From Fistularia commersonii (Eukaryota; Chordata; Actinopteri; Syngnathiformes; Fistulariidae), in assembly GCA_037954325.1 (NCBI GenBank), contig JBBMNZ010000003.1:3378965-3442964 (forward strand): a stretch of 64,000 bases of DNA, given 5' to 3'. How positions within the stretch are numbered: position 1 is the stretch's first letter; every line of letters starts with the position of its first letter. The notes below the pieces were generated by a model. The model was not told the DNA's origin. It worked only from the letters and a program-made list of their open reading frames with translations, and made no database searches. Positions 26,881 through 38,500 of the stretch are shown one piece after another. Position numbers and translations under genes: made by a program.

Positions 26881-29800
26881 GCATATGTATATACAAATAT
26901 ATATATCCATAACGTATATATAAATATATATATATATGCATATGAACGTATACAAATATATATATATGCATATGTATATATAAATATATATGCAAATGTA
27001 TATGTACATATGTGTGTATATATATGCATACAGTATGTATACACATATACATGCATATGCATATATATATATATATACATTTTTTTTTTTTTTTCCTTTG
27101 GATTTTCCATGTATACATATATACATGCATATGCATGTGCAACTGCAAACATTTTCTACATATATATATATATATATATACATTTTTTTTTTTTTTTTCC
27201 TTTGGATTTTCTCTTAAAGTCAGCTGTGAAAACACAACTTGAGAAATTTGGCGAGAACCCACTGGGTGGAAATGAGTACTTTTTTCCCCAATCAGCGGCG
27301 GGGATGCGAATCGGGGTTGTTGTCTGTGGAGGTTCTCAGTCATCCAGCTCATTGTGAATTCTCGGCGAAATTTTCTCGTCGCGCCAACTTGAATTTTTTC
27401 ACTCGAAGACGTTTCACCCCTCATTCGAGAGGCTTCGTCTGTTCTTCAGAGAGGGGGGTGTTGTTATGTTGGTGTCAGAGATAGAAAGGTGATATCTCCT
27501 CACCTGTGCTGTGGAGAAACTGGTGATTTAGGTTCTGCATGATCCCATTAGCAGAGCGGTATTTTAATCATTGTGAGTAGACCAAGAAAATACAGCTTTT
27601 GTTTCCTGGGATCGGTATGTTGTGTTTGTTTAATCATTTGTATACCAGATTTCTGCTTTCTTCTCTCTCTCCTCCCTTTTTTTTTCCCCACAATGAATCA
27701 CCCAGCAAAATGGAAAGATTTACATTTCATGGCCTCATTGAACATTTGTGATTGATCTTTTTCAACCCAGGATGGTGTCCAATTGTCTCATGCGAGTTTG
27801 GCATGTGTTAAAAAGGTTTAATTAACATGCGGACCGTCTGTACCACTTGTTTCTTCACCGTTGACTGTCAGCTCATGATCTGTATACCTTTGGAGGTCTC
27901 ACAGTGCTTGTGACAGCAACAAAATCTGAGCATAAAACAACCCATGACATTAAAAAGCCACATGAGAAAGCGCAGGTTCTCGTAGATCCACGCACATCTG
28001 TCACCGTGATGCCGATGAGAAGGAAATATGAGCATGTGCCTCAAATTGGATGGCGCGTCAAGTCGATTTCAAGTCAAACAAATAAATTTAACGGTGTAAA
28101 ATGTGACTGTGGGCCTGTGACTCATCCATCATCCAGGTTTAGGAGCTCGAGGAAAAAAACCATAAACTGTCTGGCACTCAAACGAGACAATGATAGTGCA
28201 GCCTTTCGATCAGGTTTTCCTGACGGAAACGGCGCAGGCACGGCCACGCTGAGCGGTCTAATCTGTGAAAGCAGATGTTGAGTGGGAGGACTCTTGAGTA
28301 GTCGTAGACTCGGCAGTAAATATTTGAAGTTTGACACCCCCCGCCCCCCTTTATCAGTACAGCACTCTATTGCCCGAAGGGGTCTTTTTGCTCCCACCTA
28401 CTCAGTTAAAAGCTAAACTGTCCCAGATTACAGATTAAAAGCGATCATAAGGGGCTGTAGGTCCTCATCTTGCAGCCGCTCTGCACTGGTGGGTGAAAAG
28501 AATCTCACCTGCCAGTGTTACTGTGTGACGAGAATCAGGATGTTAAAAAAGTTCAGTCTTTCCAAATTGTGATATTTACAGTTTTAATTGCCTGATGTGT
28601 GTGTGATTTAACCAGTCCAGGCCAATCACCTGAACGCTTCTTAATCTTGATCATTTAGTTCTGTGAGCTTGTTTCTGTCATCTCAGCTACTATATTGTTG
28701 CGAATTTGGATGAATAAACATGTATTTAATTTCTAGAGGCACAATTCATTTTGTGGCCCTGGAATACTCTTTAATTCACCAGATACTGTTGTCATTAATT
28801 TTGTTAGCTGATTCATTCATTCTGTTTGCAATTTTATAGCAAAGTGATTATTCTCTTTTAGGTTATATCTATTCTCCAAAAAAACGTGTTGGATTTTACA
28901 ATCGAGAAAAAAAAATGCTGCATAAATAAGCAAAATAAATGTATAACAACCAGCAAGTGACAAGAAATTATACAATTTATATCTCACTCTGATGAATTAA
29001 ACTGAACTCGTTATGCTTTTACACTTAATGCTTTCGCGGTCAAGGACTTGAGAAATTTGAGTGGCGAAAACTGCTGGCGAAAAGTCATCACTCCCTGTTT
29101 TCTTTTGAAAGCGACGCTCGGCCAGACATCAGTTTTGAAAAGCCAGGTCAGATTTGAAATATTTTCTGGTATCTTCTTCCTGAGATCAGAGCAGAGAGTG
29201 GCTCGATATGGAAAACGGGAATGTCAGTCTAGTCCAGGGGTCGGCAACCCAAAACACCCAAAGAGCCATTTGGACCCGGTTTCCTCGGAAAAGAAAACGC
29301 TGGGAGCCGCTATTACTTTTTGACGTCTAAAATAAAGATGTACCACTGCATATATTGCTTTTTATTACCTTTATACATTGTATAAACAAGTGTGTAGTGT
29401 GTTGCTTCTGAAATTCACAAAGTATTATGGAGAAAATTAAATTTTATCCATGTAATGAACTCATTTTGAGCTTTGGGCTTTCAGAGCGTGTTGCGGAGCC
29501 TTGACCTGAATTTTAAAAATAAATTGGGAAAAAAAATCACTTTGTCAGTAAACAATAAAAAATAAATATTTGCAAAATATCCTCATAAATATTTATTTTA
29601 CCTGGTTTATGGGACTTCTGCTCCTGAACTTCTGCGCACAGTATCTGCAAATCGGGACTTTAACGGCTTCCGCGAGTGTGACGTTTATTTTGAGCGGCGA
29701 AAAATAATAAAAATAATTTTACTTAATATTTCAAGATCACAATAATTTTCCAACTTATAACTAAACGTATAAAAAAAGGAATCAACACAAATGAAATACA

Positions 29801-32800
29801 CTTCAATTAAATATTTATAACTTATTTTCCCAAGCCGCTCGGAGCCGCGGTGTAAAGATGAAATAGCCGCATGCGGGTTGCCGACCCCCGGTCTAGTGTC
29901 TCGAAAAAGAAGTACTGCAATGTAAAGCTGCTGTACAGTATGTATCCACCTGTAGCCAGTATCCCCGGTCAGGTGGGGACCATTTTGGGATTTCTCAATT
30001 ATTTGGGATTTCACAGGCACCTTTTTCACGTATACGGCCACATCGATGTCGTAACTGTCTCGATCCGCAGCTTTCCGAGAGATGAGATCTTTGAACTGTC
30101 AAGGTGACCTGCGTTCCCGTCTGATCTTCTGTAGGAAAGGCAGCGACTGGAGACCATCCTAAACCTGTGCGCTGAGTACAACAAGGGAGAGAGCGCGGTC
30201 CCCGAGCCCCTGGCCTCCGTGACGACAGGCTTCACCGAAGCGCTGACGGATGGCCCGGCATGCAGATCCTCCGCCGACCACGTCCTCGGCGGGACGGCGT
30301 CCTCGGCCTCGCTGCGTCTAGCGCAGAGACAGAGGGAGAGCGACGAGGAGAATCTGAAGGAGGAGTGCAGCAGCACGGAGAGCACGCATCAGGAGGTGAG
30401 GACCTCTCCTGCTCCCGGCAGCACAGCCACAGCACTGCACAATGGAGACGCACAGGTCAGAGATCACGCCTCACGGAAAACCCCCTCCGGAAATTCGTGC
30501 ATGCTGCCGTGGATTGAGCATGTGCAGAAGACGCCTGGTTTTGCTTGTTCAGCAAACAGAATGTCACATATGCATGCAATATACACCGCTCAAAAAAATA
30601 AAGGGAACACTTAAAAAACACATCCTAGATCTAAATGAATGAAATATTCTTATGAAATACTTTGCTCTTTACACAGTTGAATGTGCTGACAACAAAATCA
30701 CACAAAAATGATCAATGGAAATCAATTGTATCAACCCATGGAGGTCTGGATTAGGAATCGCACTCAAAATTAAAGTGTAAAAACAAACTCCAGGCTGATC
30801 CAACTTTGATGTAATGTCCTTAAAACAAGTCAAAATGAATCTGTGTTGCTTCCTGAGTGGACACTATGATTTCACACAAGTGTGATTGACTTGGAGTTCC
30901 ATTGTGTTGTTCAAGTGTTCCCTTTATTTTTTTGAGCAGTATATATATATTCATGCATGCTCACGAAAAATGTCCCATTTTTATTTTCTTGATATGAATA
31001 TATTAGTAGCTCGACACCATTCCAGGGTTTTTAAAACAACCAGCAACATTTTCATGGACGCTCGTCACAGGCGCTCGTAAATACAGGACCTCTTTGTTTT
31101 TTTTCTCAGCACTCTGAATTACATCCCGGAATTGTGTTTTATAGTACGTAATCGTGGGAATCAGAGGTTACATTTTACTCGCAACTGAGCACTCTTGTTA
31201 AGGGGTTATTGTTATTTTTCGTTGTATTTCACGTGGATGCATGTGATATGACCAGCAAGCGCGTTACATAAAGGAAAATCAAGCATGCAGTTCTGCTGCT
31301 GTGTGTGTGTTGGGGGGGTTGTAAGGTTTAAATAGTGTTTGAATCACCGTTTTAACACCACTAGAATATGTTATGGACATATTCCATATGAACATAAGAA
31401 CGCTGGACGTCTTTAGTTCGTAAGGCAACAGTATTCAGAGAACATTCACAAATTTAAGGCGACGATTATGATCACATCAAAATCAAATTAGAACTCTTGA
31501 GTGATTGGAGTTTTTCAAACAAACTATATGATGCGAAACCTTTAACAATTATATATTTTTGTGCATGCAAAGGATAGGATATCTCATTAAACCTCTTAAA
31601 TTTCTCAATGACAACTCTCTTTTCCTCTATCTCTGCCCAGTCGCAACGCTTCAGATTTTACGCCGAACGTTCGGGGGGATTTCGAAAGGCCAGATTTTGC
31701 CCTGACCCCCCCCTTTCCCTCCCCTGCAGCACGAGGACTCCTCCAGCCCAGGCGGCGTGGGGAGGCTGGAGCTGAGTTACCTGGAGGATGAGCGGGTTCG
31801 CGTTCTTTCTCGGATCGATGAGCTCAAGTCCAGGCTGACGGAGCTGGAGCAACAACTGCAGGAGTCCAAGCAAGAAGTAGGCTGGAGCGTTCGAAACATG
31901 GAGCTCAAACTGGCTACGCCATTAAAAAAACAAATGGACATCACAGGAAAATAAAACTAATCTGTTAGTAGGTGGCTGATAATAAGTAATAATAATTGCA
32001 TCAGTTATGCAATAGCTGCAGAAAAATAGCTAACAGGCTGAACACTTTGCAAAAAGCTACTGACAGATAAAAGATAACAGTAAAAATAGATGCAAACACA
32101 TGATTAAAATGAGTTTATCACAAGGCTTATAGTCACAGCAATCAGTTGCTAACAATTCTATGCCTGTAACATGAGTTAAAGGTGACAACTTGGCTAGCAG
32201 CCGCTAATAGAAGCTACGAGAAGCTAAGACAGGAATAGCCAATGCAAAGTTATGCAGAAGCTAAAAGGCGAATAATGTACAATTTTAATACTCTTTAACT
32301 TTTGTAATAGGTAGTTTGCATATCCAAAAATTTTGCTGTACATATCCTCTTTCTTAAAAGAAAAAATTCTGACTGCACCAATTTAAATTGAAAGGATAAC
32401 TGTTTAATTTTAACATAACAATAACAATTTAACAATTGTTAAAACAATTTTAATTCATTTTCGGTAATGAGGATTTTTTTCACCGTATATTTCGATGTAT
32501 AACTGGTTGTTTTTCTTCTGACAGTTGAATTCTTCTCAGCGGATATATAGTCGACATCTAGCAGATTTTTTTGGGGGGGATATTTAACTGCTCTAGGCAT
32601 ATTAAAGGGAGGTCACTTTAAGTTTTATGCCGATATCTAAGCTATTTTTGATCGACTCTCTTGATTTATTTTTGAGTTCATTTCTTTTATTCTTGATTTG
32701 CAGGTTAGGATTTGGATTCAATTTTGTTTTCATGTCATTTCTGGACGATTTTAGGTATTTGTTTCTTGTTGCCCGGCTTATTCTTGCGTTGTTCCCTGAT

Positions 32801-35421
32801 TTGATTTATTTTTGAGTTCATTTATTTTATTCTCGATTTGCAGGTTAGGATTTGGATTCATTTTTGTTTTCATGGAATTTCTGGACGATTTTAGGTATTT
32901 GTTTCTTGTTGCCCGGCTTATTCTTGCGTTGCTCCATGATGTTACTGTTTTTTTAATGTCCGTAAGAAAAAAAAAATGCAATTTAATAGAAAATACACAT
33001 ATTGAAAAGCATCTATGTTAACTCTTACTAAAGGCAACAGACAGTTGAAATTTAGCCATGATCCTGGACTGAATATACTGCACACACAAATTACATTTAG
33101 CTGTTTTTAATAAAAAAAAAAAGATGCTTTCACTGCTTTCTACCAAACGTTTCAGTTTCAAGGCTCCCCGTTGTGACTGTGGCGGTTGTGTTCCTCAGGC
33201 AGAGATGGAGCGAGCCCTGCTGCAGGGGGAGAGGCAGGCCGAGCTGGACCAGATCGAGGCCGAGGCAGACATCATCGGTCAGCTGCAGCAGAAGCTGGAC
33301 GAACTGGAGAGCACCATTCAGAGAGAGAAAGACAAGGTAAAAGCAGGAGTGTGTTGGTTTGAATCCCAATAGTGTTGGTCAAGGAGAATTCAAATGGGTT
33401 TTAGCAAAGAAGAAAAACACAGAGTACCGCCACCGCCTGAGCTCTGACCGTCCCCGAAAGGGTCCCTTCTTTCCTTACGTCCACCGTCGGTGTTTCTTTG
33501 CCCCGAGGATCTCCTTACCTAGACAAGTTATTGATTTCAGAGTCTGGAATCATACGAGGGGCTAAATACATGACTGTGTTTGCTTCCCTGTGTGTAATTT
33601 CTTGCATGACTCCCCCACCCTCCCCCCCGTAGTGGTCTGCTCTCAGGTGACTTGTCATCCCTATTTCCCCCCTCACTTGGCTCTGCTAAATAATCGACGT
33701 CCGTTAACCGTTTTAACGGGTGCTTCGCTTCTTTCGGCACTTCCAGCCGCTCTGTTTCCGATCCATTTCGCTCAGCTTGCTTCTTCATTGCGTGCATGAC
33801 AGACCCTGTAGGCCGGGAAAGCTGCCCTTTTAATGGCTACATTCGTTTAATAGTGCACGGGGTCTACCCAAGTCTTAGAGGATGGAGTTCATGTAACCGA
33901 AACTGGCATGTTTCTAGTGGATTAAGTCCATCCCTTTTCCTGTGCCTGCATCCAACACTTTTTTGACTTGACTTGGTTCATTCTGGTGTGGAAACTCTTA
34001 ACTATTTCCATTTTACGAAATGTAAAATGGTCATTCATAATGTTTTTTACCGATGAGTCATTGAGGCAGCAGACCGAGAACGTGTCAGCGTAAGACTATA
34101 ATATGAACATGTATTGTGTGTTGGGTCCCAAAGGTGTACAAAAACATAAGTCCTATTAATGCGGGCTTCTTATGAATATTATTTTGTCATTAAGATGTTG
34201 GGAAATCCATTTGTTTTTACAAGGCCTGCCCAAAGCTAAAAGATTTTGGGTGGATTTTGGTGCTCCTACCAATTTGGAATTAAAAAAACTGATAAATATA
34301 AATCAGTGATTGTACTCAGTAAAGCAGCTGGTTTGCGATTAGAAATATGTTTTAAAAGTATCAATGGTATAAGTGCGTTGGTTAACATAACCCATTTCAA
34401 TTGATCTTTTACTGTATATCGTCTATTGGTAACAGATGTGCAACATATAGATGGTATATTAGTCAGGCTAATTTCGACACATGATAATATAAAGTATGCA
34501 ACAACAACCTGTGCCATATGACAACATCAAGGAAGACAAACATTTAACTCTGATAAGAAAGAATTCTCTTCTCGTCACTCTCGGGTGAAACCTAAAACCA
34601 ATAGATTGTCAGAAATATATATTTTTTGAGAATTAATGTCATTACTTAAATACCACGCAATGTAGATGTCGTGTAACTGACGTCATAGCTTCCATGTAAC
34701 CAAATATCAGCATCATGTGAATGACAAATGGATCAAATTTACATATGACACAGTGACTTGTCTTCTCTAAGCCAAGGAACATAAATTACTCGTTATATAT
34801 TTTGAATGGCAAATGTTGACCAGTTATTTAGCTAACAAATACGTCTGTCAGCCTCTTACCTTTGGCATTCAGTTATTAAAGTAGAACCAACTGCGTCTCA
34901 TAGAAATGTGATGGCATATCCTTCAGCTTCTGAGAAATATGCCTTCAGCCAAACCTGTAACTATGTGTTGTTATGTTGATGTGATTATGCGTTTATGATA
35001 CCACTGTAGAAAATGCTAGAATTGATCAATATTGTCATATTTAATTAAATATCCAAATATTTCTTATCTTACTTGCCAAATGCACTGTAAAACTCTCAAC
35101 CATTATTATTCTACATGTTGTATCGCAGAATATCTACTGCCTCTTGACCTTGTCTTATTTTGCAACCAAGTTTTCATCTGTTAGAGCAAAAATTTCACAT
35201 GAAGTAGTTGAGTATTGTTAAAAAAAAAAAAAAAATAGATTCTCTGTCAAGTCCAGTTCCAAGCACATTGTCTATTAATGAATCCCAAGTTGTAGGTAGT
35301 AACATGCCAAAAATTCAGTACAGACTTCCTGTGCTCTGCCAAATTCTGAACAGCCTTCAGGATGTGTCTGTTGCTAACACCTAACAGCTTTTTATGTGCA
35401 TGGCGTGAATTTTGAGCAGTG

Positions 35422-35505
<84 letters not shown>

Positions 35506-38500
35506 GTCCATCCATCCTGTGTGGGCGTGTGTATTGTGTCTTTCTAGGAGAGGGCTAATGTTGAGGCCGAGCGCCGGGCCCTGCAGAGCCTCCAGGAGGG
35601 CCACGCTGAGCTGCAGAACCAGCTTCATAACTGTCCCGAATCCCTGCGGGAACAGTTGCAGGAACAACTCAAAAGGGTGGGTTGTCAGTTGAGCAGAAGC
35701 ACAGAGGCCGAACCCGAACCCGGGAAATCCCGCCTGCAGAACCCCTATGTGACAAGCTGCCGTCAGACATCCTGAAAACCAACATCATCCCTATGACCTT
35801 CAGTAGAACTAGTCTAGCACCTTCCGCTGCTCTGCCTGTCGCTGAAGCAAAACCATGCACTCATTTTAGATTCGGCATGACTTAGAGTGGAGCATTTATT
35901 CATTACTTAAAGTCTTTTGCAATGAATTGACAATTAACTGTATTCTGTCAGAGGGAGGGAACTCTTAGCTATTTATATCCTCTAAAACATAGGCTTTTTT
36001 TTTTTTTTGCATCTTCAGATTATCATGAAAAGTTGATCATATTACCTTTCAAAATCCACTTTTCAAAATGGAGCTGAACACCAAATATCGGTAAACACAG
36101 CCCGCTATACTGCTACGCCGAAAACTTTGAACTGGCTTTATCGTGAATGTCACAGCCTCTCACTAGCCTAGACTTTATAATAATTTTTACCCTCAAATAT
36201 GATAGCAGGATATCTTGGGCGGCTCCCTGTGTTTTATTCAAAAGGGTAAAGACAGAAGAAAAATCCAATATACATTATCGTGCTTGTAAGAGACATGACA
36301 AATACACAGATTTTTCCCCAGCTAAATTCTTGCTTAGCTAAGAATAAGAACAACTTTATTTATCCTGAAGGAATTTGTTGTGCCAGAATAACAAGAAAAG
36401 CATAACAATAATAAATAATAGTAGAAAATTGTATAAACAGTCAAAAAAAAAAAAAAAAAAGCTGGGCATATCATCATGCTGCAGTAGTATATACTGCATA
36501 CTGTTACAGTAAATACAATTCTGTGAGTATTATGAAAAACAATATCAGTTTACTATATTACATGAGTTACTGCTTGAAGGGTTTTTGTCATTTCTGTAGA
36601 TAGAAATGCTTCCATGCATGTTTGGCAGCTCTCAGCAAATTCCACCTCGTAGCGCTGTTTGGACCTTTCACCTTTTAGCAGGGTTGTGCTACACATAACT
36701 CTCGACAGTATCTGCTCTCTTATTCAAAATCCAAATGCTGTTCATTCATCATGTGATAGTGGGGAAACACACACACACACACACAGTGGAGGATGCCACA
36801 GAACCAGACTGGTGGCTGTACAGAACTGAGAGTCAGAATGTTGTGATGCTGTCAGTGTAGCAACACTAAGCTGCAACATATCCTTTTTTTAATCACTTGC
36901 ATGTTGTAGACTAGAACGTGCTTGGATGTTGCCCTTTTTTGATTCAGTAAATATAAGCATACCAGCATTAAGGCCTCATTAGCAGAGCTGATCAATATCA
37001 TCTGGCATGTTTTTATTTTTGTTAGCATCAGATTTAGCCCTGCTGCTGATACCAAATCTGCATAGGTCAAAATCTGATCTTTTGTATATAAATTCCAAGC
37101 TGGACAATAATATTGTAAAGGCATCTATGATACGACAAGATGATTGCGGCTTTACTACAAAATAACCAAAATCATCTGGTACAGTAATTAAAATGACCAA
37201 ATTTTACCATTTTACGAATCACTATTCTGTTGCTGTAAGTCCAGTGCTAATTTTAATTTTCAATCTAACATTTGTCAGGCATTTCTCTTTTTGTAGCTAC
37301 TTATAGCAGATAATCATCAGTATGCTGCTGCAATCAGCTCTGGTTTGACAGTATTTACAACAAATGTGGTTTAAATGTCAGATGTTAAGTGAATATGTGA
37401 TGCTTAACAGTGAAATAATCTGACCTATTTTGGCTCCAAAACCCCACTTTTGATATCCAATTTAAAGGATTTCTTTGTGAGAACGGGCGAGTGTCCCACC
37501 CCCTGTTGCACAAGTGTAATTTGTTGTTGCCGTAAGCTGCCAGAATGTTGCCCACCGCTCCCACATGCTACTTCCTCCCTCATTCCATCGGCGCACATGA
37601 ACGTCTCCAGGTCCCGTCTCCTCCCGCCGATACACCGTTTGTGTACCGTAGCTCATGTGACTCTGCACTGCATGTGTGTACTTGATCTATTTCCCCTCTG
37701 TGATTTGTTGTGGCTGGCATATGTTGTTAACCGCTCACTAATCAATTAACCTAGGCCTTGGCTAGATCCCCTCTCTGCCCTCCTCCCCATCATCCTGTGA
37801 CTCCTCTCGTGTAAATGAATAATGTCTGAAATATTACATCTCAGTAGAATACCAGAATTTTATATTTAAATATATGTATAATCCATATATTCAAAATGTG
37901 TATGTCCAGATATTCAAAATGTGACATTATGTACTGTATTTGTTTGATACACAACTGGGATTGTCACGCTACGGAAAATAGTCATACCTCAGTTACAGTA
38001 AAGTAAATCTGAATTTAGGCTGTGTGATATTTTCCATTTATGGCTGTTTGACATGTTGACTTCTTTTTGAATGGTCTGACCACTTGCTTTGACCTTTCAC
38101 ACTGCATGTCAGTGGATTGACAGCAAAGGCTTCTTCACAAGAGACATGAAGTTCACACACTCTGCAAAAAAGTGTCATAAACTTGAACCTATCAGTGTCT
38201 ACACACTGATAGGTTCAAGTTTGGAAAACTTCTCTTTATATTGGCAATAGATCCATCAATCGAAAACCACAGGAGAAAATTCACTCGTTGTGCATTTGTA
38301 AAAACTTCAGTAATCTTTGAATTCCTTCCTCCTGCATCTTCCACTGATGTGAGTATATATTTTAATGTAACAACTGCCCCAGGACTACTTTATGATACCG
38401 TAATGTGACCTCCTTTGAGTTTTCTTACAATTTAGTAATTTCTTGGCACAATTTACTTCTTTTTTTTAATGACTTTTGTGTTTTTTGTGGTGTAGTTTTT

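Larger units (their letters stand above)
15542..30134 (+). other. 14.6-kb intron
   Basis: The largest intron seen. It carries an antisense LINE tail (16015-16432), a MITE (16513-16792), two long (TA)n/(TATG)n tracts (16855-17094 and 26843-27182), (TG)n at 18720-18758, (GGA)n at 19844-19871, long poly-A near 21325, a retroelement fragment near 27.3-27.45 kb, and a hAT MITE with target duplication (29235-29890). I scanned the GC-richer pockets near 20.8, 24.1 and 28.1 kb and recognise no coding exon in them. Confidence 0.7.

Noticed and set aside
26704..27424. Several Tyr/Ile-rich minus-strand frames up to 193 codons
   Set aside because: Translations of the (TA)n/(CATA)n microsatellite.
38179..38222. 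MicroRNA precursor
   Set aside because: The stem is only 20 bp with a 4-nt loop, too short for a typical Drosha/Dicer substrate; reported as a hairpin only.
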